Shown here in pieces: positions 23,191-34,078 of a stretch of 64,000 nucleotides of DNA. The stretch's first letter is position 1; every line of letters starts with the position of its first letter. Made by a program: the position numbers and the translations under genes. Source of the DNA: Uranotaenia lowii. Lineage: Eukaryota; Arthropoda; Insecta; Diptera; Culicidae. The notes under the pieces are model-generated. The model worked only from the letters and a program-made list of their open reading frames with translations. It was not told the origin of the DNA and made no database searches. Location: positions 356,453,825 to 356,517,824 of the forward strand of contig NC_073693.1 of assembly GCF_029784155.1 (NCBI RefSeq), given 5' to 3'.

Positions 23191-23532
23191 TTCCAATAAG
23201 ATTCTGTTTTCCCTAACCAGCATGAGAGCAGCAGTGGTATAAATTATTTTAGCATACCTTTCAGGGGCATTCTTACTAGTATACAAGAAAGAATGCCCCT
23301 GATAGGTATGCTAAAAACTTTGATTTCTATGTTGATTCATTTTTGGAAAGGACGAAAGCTGTTTCGAGAAAATCGCGTTGAAAGTAATTAGGTTTAAAAT
23401 GTAAGTCTTCAAACGGTACTTTTTCACCCAGCTGACAATTTGATTGTTAACATTTGGCCGCACGCCCTTTTGAAAAAAATTATACCACTGCTGCTCTCAT
23501 TCTGGGTAGGGAATATAGAATCTTATTGGAAG
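23191..23532. mobile_element. Small element with ~55-bp inverted ends and an inner palindrome
   Basis: The left arm, from TTCCAATAAGATTCT through GAGAGCAGCAGTGGTATAA, is matched by the complement of 23478-23532. A second, inner palindrome has a 23-bp arm at 23251-23273 (one mismatch) and its complement at 23290-23312. The total length is about 340 bp with no coding frame. It interrupts decayed satellite DNA. Confidence 0.82.
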
Positions 23533-23559
23533 AAAATAATGGGATTCTGGGTATGCCAA

Positions 23560-24160
23560 CGAATGATTCGCAACGTAAGATCGATTTTTGAAAAGGGCAC
23601 ATTTTTTGCCATATTTGCAAAATTTGTCAGGTTATCAAGTTTGTGAATGTTGTCATTTTTTTTTCAATTTTGTCAACTATGCAAGTTTGGTCCAATTTGT
23701 AATTTTTGATGATTTTAACAATCATGTCATTTTTGTAATTATAGACTATTTTGAAATGTTTGTAAATTATGTCAGTTTGGTAAATTTGTTTAATTTTTTT
23801 CTATATTGATTCTGTCAATTTTGCATATTTTGAAAACTTTTTCAGTTTTATGATTTATATTCATTTTATCTATCCAGTTTTGTCAATTTTGTAAATGTTA
23901 TAAATTATGTCAATCCATTCAAAATTGGTCAATTTTGGTCAATTTTTCCCATATTTGCGAAATATGTCAGGCTTGTTAAAACTTGATTAAAGTTTGTGAA
24001 TGTTGTCTATTTTGTAATTTTTATCAATTTTATCAATTATGTAAATTTGATACACTTTGTAATTTAAGAAAATTTAAACAATTGTCATTTTTGTAGTAAT
24101 TGACTATTTTGACATTTTTGTCCATTATGTCGGTTTTGTAAATTTGTTTTGAAAATCGTC
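23560..24160. repeat. Decayed 9-bp satellite remnants
   Basis: Units such as AATTTTGTC, AATTTTTGT and ATTATGTCA recur with irregular spacing and many substitutions. This continues the eroded satellite interrupted by the element to the left. Confidence 0.65.
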
Positions 24161-24886
24161 TAGCGCTGGATTGCATCTGAATTTGTGGATTTTAATCTGA
24201 ATTCTGAAACTCACTATTGGACCCGATTTTTTTTAGTTTAGTTTAAAATCAGAAATACTTTAAAGTCCAGGGAATTCAACATTTTGAAATTAACACGTCT
24301 GTACAAAAAATTACTTTAAACTTTAAAACAGTTGATAAAATTAAATTCGGTGAAACTTTTTGTTGATGCATTTTCTTTTGAACGCGAAATTACGCCTATT
24401 TAAAATGGGATTTTTTTATCCGGGTAGGGCCAATAGATAGCGTCGATTTTTGAAATAGGATTTGATTAGATGTTCCGAAGTTTCAAAAGCGTTTTTTTTT
24501 TTCGAGCTAACTGATAGTTTCGCCCTTATGAAATGTTACGCTATGTTTGTTTACATTTGGTGCGTTCGCCCTTTTTCAAACTTACTACAAAATTATCTAA
24601 CAGATTCACGCTTGCTTCGACGTATCGAAGCCAGCCATCGCTGCAGAAAAATGCGGTGTTGAACCCTACACCCATCGGTTTGATATGGCAATTCGGGGTT
24701 GTACCCCTTTATGAAACTCCATATTATCACAATATGGTTTTGAAGCTTCGGCTTCAAAATTTTTGCAACCGGTTCGGTTTACACTGAACTGGTAAAAAAG
24801 TTAAATTTGTTGAGATATAAGAATTCTTACTCCCTTTTCTACCGCTTGTTATAACGTCATGAAGACATTATGAGTGGGAGTGGAGT

Positions 24887-24920
24887 GCGCCCATCGTGTA
24901 GCGAACGCGCCCATCGTGTA
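24887..24920. repeat. Tandem pair of a 14-mer
   Basis: GCGCCCATCGTGTA occurs at 24887-24900 and again at 24907-24920, separated by GCGAAC. Confidence 0.92.
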
Positions 24921-24940
24921 TATGACGTCATATACACGAT
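24913..24940. promoter_or_regulatory. Perfect 28-bp palindrome with a TGACGTCA core
   Basis: ATCGTGTATATGAC is followed immediately by its exact complement, creating TGACGTCA at the centre. TGACGTCA is the consensus cAMP-response element bound by bZIP factors of the CREB/ATF group. No promoter or gene is visible next to it, so regulatory function is only a possibility. Confidence 0.5.
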
Positions 24941-25374
24941 AATCTTCATTTTAGTGATTGCTGGTTGTGGCTAGCAAGCCAAATTGACACGTTTTTTGGA
25001 GTGATGATTTGATGATAATTACTATGAAAAAAATTTTTTCAAACTATTTTGTTTTTTTTTCTTTCTTTTATACATTGAAGAGGGAAAAAAATCAAATTTT
25101 TTAAGACGAAAATCATTTTTATTGTACTTCCCAGTTTCGCAAAAACGTGTGGACAATGTTAACAAAAAATCACACCAGCACACACAAATACACTGACATC
25201 GTCTGAACTCGTCGAGCTGATTCGATAGGTACCTATAAAGGTATATCTAAGACCCAAAATTAAGGATCTCCCAAATCGACCGATAACTATACCTTTCTGA
25301 AAGAAAGGCAAAAAACTGTAGCAGAATACTAAAACTGGGGTAAGGTTTTGAGGTTTTTGGCATCAAAAATTTTA

Positions 25375-25516
25375 TAACGGACTTTTTTTTTGTTTGATTT
25401 GCCAAATAAAATGAAAAAACCCAGGCAAAATTCAGGCTTTTTATTAAAAATGTTTTTTTTTATTTAGGTACATATTATTTTATTGGGAAAACCGGATAAA
25501 ACCGAGCAATCTGGCA
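25375..25516. mobile_element. Right-end fragment of the CCAGATTG inverted-repeat family
   Basis: It reads TTTGCCAAATAAAATGAAAA, then GGCAAAATTCAGGCTTTTT, then GGGAAAACCGGATAAAACCG and AGCAATCTGGCAA. This matches the right half of 6994-7572 in order and orientation. The left end is missing. Confidence 0.65.
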
Positions 25517-25521
25517 AAATT

Positions 25522-25529
25522 ACTCTACC
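25522..25529. repeat. Left 8-bp target-site duplication (ACTCTACC)
   Basis: It is matched by ACTCTATC at 27066-27073, with one difference, across the element 25530-27065. Confidence 0.75.
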
Positions 25530-27065
25530 CAGTGCCGTAGGAAGAACCGCCTGATGAGGCAAGGAAAGGGAGGGGAGGGGTGACCAAATTTTACAGTGAT
25601 ACTTTTTTCAAACAACACATGAATAATACAAATTTAAAAATTTCTTATTTACATATTTTACTATTCATTTTTATGTTCTATAACATAAGCAGTTTTTCTA
25701 ATTGAATAGAAAGTTTTGAAAATACATTCTTTAATTCTTGATATGGTAAGCTATATTTAGATAAGAATTTTTTTAGTTACAAAATAGGCAACTTTAAATC
25801 TATGAATTTGCTCAAAAATCTGGTGAGTTTAGCTATATAGTTTGATATATTTTGAAAACCTTCAAAATAATTCAAACTTTCAAAAGTAAAAGAAATAGAC
25901 TTATCTTTTGTGGTTCAAATCTGATTTTTGCAAACTTATTCAAATTCTAGATTTTAGTTTGAAATTTTGCTGTTGGAAAAACTGCAATATTGACAACACA
26001 CAAAAATATAGAATTTCTTGCAATTTGAACCAGGTTTTTTCATGAAAAAGATAGCAAAATCCACTGAAACTCTACTTTAAATTTGTAACTTTGCTCCTGA
26101 ATTATGTATAGTCAAATGGGGTGAATAGGGACGCAAATGGGAAGAATTTTTGTGATCTGAATATCAAGCAATCTACCAGTTTTTATTTTCTCCTTTCAGG
26201 ACGTCCCTTGATTTTTTGTATAAAAACATATATAAATTTAGTTTACTGAATATTGCTTGAATAAATTTAAAAAAATATTTTTTTGAAGCATAATAAAATC
26301 GCCAAATTTAATACTATGACAAGTGTTGCTTGGCATCACTTCAAAGAGTGATATGACATGCCTAGAAGTTTGGTATATAGTGAAGAACTCTTCCAGTATG
26401 ATTTTGGCAAAAATGGGAGAAAATTAATTTAAACCGCCTCGAACGGTTAACGTGTTAACGGTTAAAGTGTTAAAAATCTTCGAAGATTTTGAAAAATAAT
26501 GTAGCACTGAAGAAAATTTACTTTTACGATAATCCTTGAAGAATAAGGCTTCCAGCTTTCGCAGGAAGTCTAGAAATAAAAATCTAAATTTTATTTTATT
26601 TTTTTGCCCTTGGAGATAGACACCACCATGAACATTTCTTCGAATATAAGTGTAAGAGATAAAAAAAAGGTGATTTATGGTGCTTGCGAAAATCAAAAAA
26701 ATATCAGCAAAGCGAAAAACTATGTACTAATTTCTTCTTCTTCTAAATGTTGGAAGCTAAAATGAACGAATTTTTAATGTTGAGCAGTTTCTAAGTGCAG
26801 GAGATTTTCAACAAACAAGCAACTGCCCCTATTCACCCCACTTGGGGGAGAACAAAATGAATGTTTTATAATTGATGGTGAAAACCCCTTTGCTGAAGAA
26901 ATATAACGATTCATGAATGTAGATTCCAAATCAGCATTTCTAAAAAATTTTTATCCGACTTGCGAATTTGAATTAAAATGTGAATAAATTGGAAAAATTA
27001 AGAACCTTATTCTAAGTTTTCAATTCTGAAACCCCCAATACCCCTCCCTCGTTCCTACGGCCATG
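25530..27065. mobile_element. Non-autonomous hAT-like element (CAGTGCCGTAGGAA termini)
   Basis: The left end CAGTGCCGTAGGAA pairs with the complement of the right end, CATGGCCGTAGGAA. A G-rich AGGGAGGGG block follows on both sides. An 8-bp direct repeat (ACTCTACC/ACTCTATC) and a CA-starting end fit the hAT superfamily. The 1536-bp interior is AT-rich without a transposase frame. It includes a second inverted-repeat element at 26113-26844, so about half of the length is a later insertion. Confidence 0.78.
26113..26844. mobile_element. Nested inverted-repeat element (TGGGGTGAATAGGG termini)
   Basis: The left end CAAATGGGGTGAATAGGG is matched by the complement of the right end CCCTATTCACCCCACTTG (one mismatch). 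It lies within the hAT-like element and has no transposase. The minus-strand frame at 26424-26696 shows no known motif. I could not fix a target duplication. Confidence 0.75.
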
Positions 27066-27073
27066 ACTCTATC
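27066..27073. repeat. Right 8-bp target-site duplication (ACTCTATC)
   Basis: Partner of 25522-25529 with a single substitution. Confidence 0.75.
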
Positions 27074-27271
27074 TTCAATGTACATAAAACTTCATTTTTG
27101 TATCTTAAAATATTAAAGACGAACAAAAATTTTAGAATGCCAGAAATTCCTGAAGTAATCCAAAGTTTTTAAACATTGCTTCAGTACTTACTGAGACATA
27201 AGGTACGAGATCTGGCGTTTCAACCTTTTTCAGACCTTACGCGAGCAGACATTTAAGCAACAATTATACCA

Positions 27272-27802
27272 TATTTTCGTTTTGTGCGGATGTTCCAACT
27301 GGATTGAGTTGTCGCATACGGTCAACGGTCAGAAATCTTGGCCTAACTATTTTCGATTATCGGAACGATGTTTTGTAATTGATTTTTATAGCCGAATTAT
27401 TTTTATTATTTTAAGAGGAGAAATCACCGTGAATTTGTTTTATGAAATGAATTTGCGGCTTTATCGGTGAGGGTTAAAGAGTTGAAATGAAAGACGGATA
27501 GAAGATTAGAAGCAAATTCTAAGGTGGTGAAAAGAGCGAAGAGCATTTGAAATAGAAGCTTGACCACATGCTAAATTCTTTGTCCCGCATCAATTAACTG
27601 TATTGAAGAAGTAGTACCCAATAGAGAAGGCACTACACTTTTCGATACAGTTAATTATGGATGGTTCGACCGCCATGTGAGTGTTCACATGTGCCGAACG
27701 GACACAAAATTCCGATAATCAAAAATAGTTAAGCCAAGATTTCTGACCGTTGACCGTATGCGACAACTCAATCCAGTTGGAACATTCGCACAAAACGAAA
27801 AT
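27272..27802. mobile_element. Foldback element with ~92-bp inverted arms
   Basis: The left arm (27272-27363) and the complement of 27711-27802 match almost perfectly through TTTTGTGCGGATGTTCCAAC, GTCGCATACGGTCAACGGTC and AATAGTTA. A second inner inverted pair (AATTAACTGTAT near 27592 and ATACAGTTAATT near 27645) lies in the middle. A frame in the left arm is too short to be a transposase. Confidence 0.85.
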
Positions 27803-29814
27803 AAGAAATCTACCTAGCCATCGATTATACCATATTTTGGAATCATGCCATGAAAGTAAAATTTGATATCATTAATGCCAAAATTTAGGCCTCAATGTTC
27901 ATTTGTGGATACCATAATCAAGTCAAGTGGTGGTTTCACTCGAGAGCACAGAGATGCCATTTTTTGGTGTCGAATGAGTTCAAAATTTGGCATCGTTGTG
28001 CTTTTAATATTCCTGGCTAAACAAGGTATTAAATACTTTCAGTGAAACCAAAACAATTTTAAAAAATTAATGCGCCAGTGATGACTGAAATTGTTATTTG
28101 TTTACACTTCAATTTAAATTCAATTTTTTTTATCTAATTTTTATAATATATGAATATAACGATAAATCAATGAATCCTTTTTCAGCTATTGTAGGAAAAT
28201 CAACACCTTATCCTGCTATCATTTAGCAACTGATGCTTTACTTTGGTATTTAATTGTCAATGAATTTGAGCATATTGATACTTTAATAAAACCTAATTTT
28301 GGCATCGGAAGCAATACAACTTTGAATTGTGCTGCAGTTTTGGCATCGGCTATTTGGCTACTATTTACTATCGATTTAGAAACCAAAGTCTTTTCGAGTA
28401 GTCCTACGTATAACTAGTTAAAAACAATGCTAACACATGCATTGCGAACCAAATACGAGATATCTCGTTTCTTTGCTTGATGCTAGTGTGTTTCTCTTAG
28501 AAGCAAAACTCGACTGTCAAGAATTGGATCTTAAAACTCGATTCTACAAAATTTAACACGAAAATTTAGATTACTCATAAGTACTAAATTGATAGAATTC
28601 ACCCAAGTGGTTTCTGGGATATATGATGACTTCTACTGTTCAGAATGCACTTTTCCCAAAAAAAAGTATTGTAAATCTAAGCTCTCAGGTTCTTGCAAAT
28701 ATAATGATTATATCAGATTTGACTGGTTGAACGAAGTCAAGAAGTCGTATCTCAAGAAATGAGCATTCCCGGTTCTTCTGACTGTGCAGTGAGCATCTGT
28801 CTTTCAATTTGACATAAGCAGACAGCCGACTGCAACTCGCGAGAATCTTCTTTCTCTGATGCTCGGATGCTTCTGTCTCTGTTATCTAAACTGTGTAAAA
28901 GTGGTTAATAAATTCCACGTCACGTTAAACAAGCAGGAGAATGTATGAATGTGGATGCTTGCTTGCTTCTCCTGCACAATGCATGATAATCCGCCAAAGC
29001 CAAACAGCGATACATTTTACCCCGAGATGTATAAGAATATGCACTGTTTCCTTCATCAGTTTGCAAAACAAGCCAATTTATCAACAAAGGCACTACTGCT
29101 GTGGCTCCAGCAGCTTCATGCAGCCTCTTTTGCTCGAATCTTTCGATTCATCTCAGGGTGGAAAACTGGAGTTGAGCAGGGGTAGCAAAGTGTGATGGAA
29201 AATCTTTACTTTTTCGCTTTTCCTTTGCTTGCCAGAGTGTAGTTGGTTGTTTTGTGAGCAGCAAGCATACTCCTAGTAATCTGCCGTTCGTGGCGTGAAG
29301 TTGCACCTCGCCATCATCAGAATCACACACAATGGCACATGTGTTTTGGCTGGCTCTTTGCTGTGTTGTGTGCTCACCAGCTCACACTAGAAGCTGGTTC
29401 TGCTACTTCTTCTCTTTCTGGAGGTCCTACGGTGTTCTGCCTCTGATGGTGGAGCTGCTGCTGCTGCTATTTCTGCTTCTACTTCTCATGGGAAGTCGAC
29501 AAAAGGCGCACATGCAGCATAATGTACGGAAGAACGAACAACAAGAATCAACAATTTAATATCCATAGTGAACTTTAATGGTAAACTGTTGTTTGTCCTC
29601 CATCCGCCCACATTCACTTCACAACACAACCGGGGGTGGCTTTGTGCTTAAAGCGGAAGAAAATGGCAGGGTTGCCAGAAAATCATTGGTTGGAAAAATA
29701 ATCAATTTCAAAATAATTAACCATTTATTTCGCCTGAAATCCTCAACACTGTCTTATTTATATTTATATTTATAAAATTTATATGTTTTTCATATTTATA
29801 AAAAAAAAATGTGA
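27803..29814. other. Single-copy-looking DNA, no gene recognised
   Basis: AT-rich to about 28750, then a GC-richer stretch to about 29690. A frame at 29332-29559 has a hydrophobic start and a poly-Leu stretch encoded by CTG/CTT repeats. I know no homologue, and simple-sequence origin is more likely. Confidence 0.45.
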
Positions 29815-30658
29815 AAATAAATTGACAAAAATTGATCATTAAAAATAATGACAAAATGAAAAAACTGTCGAAAATGTCTCAAATGAAAAAAATGACAAAA
29901 ATAACAAAAATAACAAAAATTACAAAAATTTTAAAAATGACAAAAATTACAAAAATTACAGAAATAACAAAAATGACAAAAATGACAAAAATTATAAAAA
30001 TTACAAAAATTACAAAAAATACAAAATTACAAAAAATACAAAAATAACAAAAAAAAACAAAAATTAAAAATTACAAAAATTACAAAAATTACAAAAATTA
30101 CAAAAATTACAAAAATTACAAAAATTACAAAAATGACAAAAATTACAAAAATTTCAAAAATAACAAAAATTACAAAAATTACAAAAATTACAAAAATTAC
30201 AAAAATTACAAAAATTACAAAAATTACAAAAATTACAAAAATTACAAAAATTACAAAAATTACAAAAATTACAAAAATTACAAAAATTACAAAAATTACA
30301 AAAATTACAAAAATTACAAAAATTACAAAAATTACAAAAATTACAAAAATTACAAAAATTACAAAAATTACAAAAATTACAAAAATTACAAAAATTACAA
30401 AAATTACAAAAATTACAAAAATTAAAAATTACAAAAATTACAAAAATTACAAAAATTACAAAAATTACAAAAATTAAAAATTACAAAAATTACAAAAATT
30501 ACAAAAATTACAAAAATTACAAAAATTACAAAAATTACAAAAATTACAAAAATTACAAAAATTACAAAAATTACAAAAATTACAAAAATTACAAAAATTA
30601 CAAAAATTACAAAAATTACAAAAATTACAAAAATTACAAAAATTACAAAAATTACAAA
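29815..30658. repeat. 9-bp satellite, AAAATTACA variant, truncated by the gap
   Basis: It starts as mixed ATGACAAAA and ATTACAAAA units (29815-30060), then becomes a homogeneous AAAATTACA array until the assembly gap. 6-bp-spaced irregular units near 30420-30480 shift the register. This is the same family as the window-start satellite, with TAC replacing TGTC/TGAC. Confidence 0.95.
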
Positions 30659-31158
30659 NNNNNNNNNNNNNNNNNNNNNNNNNNNNNNNNNNNNNNNNNN
30701 NNNNNNNNNNNNNNNNNNNNNNNNNNNNNNNNNNNNNNNNNNNNNNNNNNNNNNNNNNNNNNNNNNNNNNNNNNNNNNNNNNNNNNNNNNNNNNNNNNNN
30801 NNNNNNNNNNNNNNNNNNNNNNNNNNNNNNNNNNNNNNNNNNNNNNNNNNNNNNNNNNNNNNNNNNNNNNNNNNNNNNNNNNNNNNNNNNNNNNNNNNNN
30901 NNNNNNNNNNNNNNNNNNNNNNNNNNNNNNNNNNNNNNNNNNNNNNNNNNNNNNNNNNNNNNNNNNNNNNNNNNNNNNNNNNNNNNNNNNNNNNNNNNNN
31001 NNNNNNNNNNNNNNNNNNNNNNNNNNNNNNNNNNNNNNNNNNNNNNNNNNNNNNNNNNNNNNNNNNNNNNNNNNNNNNNNNNNNNNNNNNNNNNNNNNNN
31101 NNNNNNNNNNNNNNNNNNNNNNNNNNNNNNNNNNNNNNNNNNNNNNNNNNNNNNNNNN
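30659..31158. other. Assembly gap, 500 N
   Basis: Exactly 500 Ns. The left edge lies inside the AAAATTACA satellite, and the right edge is unique sequence, so the true array length is unknown. A round number is usually a placeholder. Confidence 0.99.
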
Positions 31159-31547
31159 TTCTGCACAGCGACGAAATCGATTTTTAAATCAAATTTAAAG
31201 AAGTCTAATAAATTTCTGCAACAATGTTTTACGTTCATAGGAGTCCAGTACTGGTTTTAAAAATATTAAACATGCCACATTCCCCTTAACAGAAAAAAAT
31301 AATCGAAAAATATTGAAAAAAGAAATCAATCTTACCCCGGATTACGGTACCTTCTTTTCGGGCATAAGATCTATCATTACGCAAAAGTTGACAGCCATCA
31401 ATAGTGATATTTTTATCTGTAATTTTACTAATAAGCCACGTTTCAGTTAAAAACATATCAAATCAACTTTACTTATCACAAACCAAGCAGTTAATTCATT
31501 GAACTTAGACATTTGCCGGGCACAAAGGCTTTTGAATGTTAATGTGA
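31159..31547. other. Unique sequence after the gap, no gene recognised
   Basis: AT-rich. It contains no satellite units, so the array ends inside the gap. Confidence 0.5.
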
Positions 31548-31925
31548 CATTAGACTGAGTCGATTTGAGGTTATTTTGATTAATACTTCAAACCCTGGAG
31601 TCTTAAAAGCTTCGTTTTGGTTCAAAACTCATTCATGATTTTTTGCAGAATTTTTAAGTAACGTTTACATGAGTGAATGTGAACTTTTAGATTTGTTTGG
31701 GAAAATTGAATATTCTGTACTGAAAAATCAACATCGTTTTTGTATCTTCTGTGGAGCCGCGCCTGCTCACGGTTTTTGTGCCAATTTATAAATTTTTCTA
31801 AGCAAATTTTTCGCTGAACAACTTTGTAGAAGACCGTAACTTAGTTTCTAATTAGGTAAAAAAGTTAAAAGCTTATTACCAGGGGTATGTCTTTTGGCAT
31901 TGATGAACACTTAATTCGGATTTAA
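31548..31925 (+). mobile_element. Single-arm relative of the 39083-39905 palindrome
   Basis: It starts CATTAGACTGAGTCGATTTG and runs through AAGCTTCGTTTTGGT, GAATTTTTAAGTAACGTTTACATG, TTTTGTGCCAATTTATAAA and GGGGTATGTCTTTTGGCATTGAT. This matches the left arm of the palindrome at about 39079-39450 throughout. The opposite arm is missing here. Confidence 0.85.
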
Positions 31926-34078
31926 TAGTTTAAGGTGAATATGAGTAGTTTAAAAGGCTAAGCTAAGCTATATCCAAATGAGTCTCAAAACAATTTTTAT
32001 ATCTCGATTGTGAACGAAAACCAAAAATTAGGATATTTTTACACTCACCAATATGACTCATTATTGTCCGTAATAATAACAACTAGGCCGAACTAAGTTA
32101 AGATGCTTTTATTGAGAAGTTGGAGCTCCAATTATTTCGTCATAAGCAAACCCAAATTTGAACACATTGTAGACCAAATATAGATATTTCGTAATTCGAT
32201 ACACTTAGAAGAACAACATTTAAGGTAAACGTCAAATGACTTAACTTTATTCTAAACCTAAAACTACTAAATTTCTAAGATTTTGTCAAGTGGGTGGCAA
32301 AATGCTGAACTCAAAATTTCAGAATTTTTCTAATAAGATTTCTTTGTGGACCAAAATGTGTTTAAATACCAATTTTTTTTAAAGATCAATGTTCATTTCT
32401 TCTTATTTCCAACGTCTCCAAAGTAACAATGGAACAGTTTAATGTCATCAAATCCGGACGTCTAAAACTTCGACTTCACTGACTGGAAACTATGAATTGG
32501 AATTCCACGACCGGAAATAATCGTAAATTATCCCTGGACTATGTATCTCACACAAACCCACACTCACATCTGTATCTGCCTATGTGGATTTCCTTTGTCC
32601 TGCCGATGTAATACCATTCAATTCGAAGCAACTTCAGGATCAAACAAACGAGTTTTAGGAATTCCAAGAATCCAACTTCTGCTGAGAGTCCACCATTTAA
32701 TTCACCGTTGCTCGTCGTTTACCAAATACAGATCGAAGAAAGAAAAAAAACTCACATTCACTTCTGTCCGGTGGGTGTCATAGCACCACAGCATATTGTC
32801 ATCGTTTTCGTGTTGGACCTCTCGAAGTCTATTGACTGGCCATATTTTTCCTCTTTTTTCTCACTTTAGGTTGGGGTTGTTTTGTCGTTTTACTTCCGAG
32901 CTAAGCAACCCCCAGTTCGAGCCTTTTGGGGTTGTAGGACAAGCTCGATTGTTGTGGGAAAAAGGGTTGAAGCTGGTCAAATTCTTCCTACTTCTCCACT
33001 GTTCTCGGTGGGGGAATTTTCACCCGAAGATCAGAGCTGGGCAGAGAAATCGACAAGTGACTTTAAATTTACTGCCATTTTGTGCTGGAAGCTGCAGGGT
33101 TCATATCCGGGAAATAAAATCGAGCTCCGAGATCCCTTTTTTTTTCATTTCCATTTTTGCTCGTCCAGTCAGTGGTCTTTGTTCGAAAGAAAAACGTCTC
33201 TCTCTGGGGCATTATTGCTCCTCTAGATTGAGCATACCATTCTCTTCTTCGTCGATTCATTCAGATGCCGAAGACCATGGGGCTAAAGTGATGTGTCAAT
33301 GGTCTCATAAAAGGGTATGAATGATGGCGGCGAACTGAAGCGGTCAAAAAAATATGGCCGGCCGTTCGTTCGTGAGTCTCAACGATTCATCCCCCCTTTC
33401 CAGTTAGCGAAAAAAAACGAGAAGAAAAACGCAATCAATTGAATCAATTTGAAAGGAATTTTTTTTTTCAGTTCTGTTCTGTTCTCTCGTATAAGATTCC
33501 GATTTTTTCAGCTGTTGTGTTTATCTCTATTCATACTGAAAAACGCCACGGGAGATTTGCAGTCAATGGATTCAATGGAGCTGAGCGAAATGAAAGAATT
33601 CCTTTCTTATGGGGACAATTGATTCGAAACAAACTGTCTGGGAGTTTTATAAGGATTTTTTTTACAACCCGGTTGTCGCTCATCTTTATGAGATATTTGA
33701 AAAAAGAAAGAAAGTTCGCAGACGACCGAAAAATGAGAAAGCTTTTCAAACCACTAAAAAGTTTTCCCAAAGTGATTGATCATTAAAATTTGGGAATCGG
33801 ACATTTCAATATCGCAGTTTTAGTCGTAAATTTCGTAAGTAATTTTTTTTCTTGTCAAACCTCATCATTATCAAGTAGAACAAACGAATTCTAAAAAATT
33901 AACGACACTCCTTGAATAATTTATGTAGAGTTCGAAAGAAAATTAAAAATTTTCCAACTGCAGGAAGCTTCAAGAAAGTTCTAGCCGGTCTTGGGTCAGT
34001 TTCCAGTTATTTTTTTTTACTTCTAGTCAATTTCAGTTCTATTCAAAGAAAATTCTGAGTCAATTACAGTCAAATTTA
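31926..34078. other. Single-copy-looking DNA, no gene recognised
   Basis: 32400-33790 is GC-richer with frames of up to 174 codons on overlapping strands. None shows a recognisable domain. It may be host non-coding DNA or an unrecognised exon. The last ~60 bp contain scattered TCAATTTCAG/TCAATTACAG units leading into the satellite. Confidence 0.45.

Larger units (their letters stand above)
24161..25374. other. No gene recognised; contains a CRE-like palindrome
   Basis: AT-rich and mixed sequence. The notable structure is the duplicated 14-mer and 28-bp palindrome at 24887-24940. A CTATAAAGG near 25232 and an AAAGAAAGGC near 25300 are not part of any visible gene. Confidence 0.45.

Noticed and set aside
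25225..25240. TATA-like CTATAAAGG as a promoter
   Set aside because: No coherent downstream reading frame or transcript evidence. Such strings are frequent in this AT-rich window.
29332..29559. 75-codon frame with hydrophobic start as a secreted peptide
   Set aside because: The hydrophobic core comes from CTG/CTT simple repeats. There is no conserved mature region and no promoter or splice context that I can support.
32796..33320. 174-codon frame as a gene
   Set aside because: Two other long frames overlap it, composition is Ser/Phe/Arg biased as in antisense or non-coding GC-rich DNA, and no motif is recognised.
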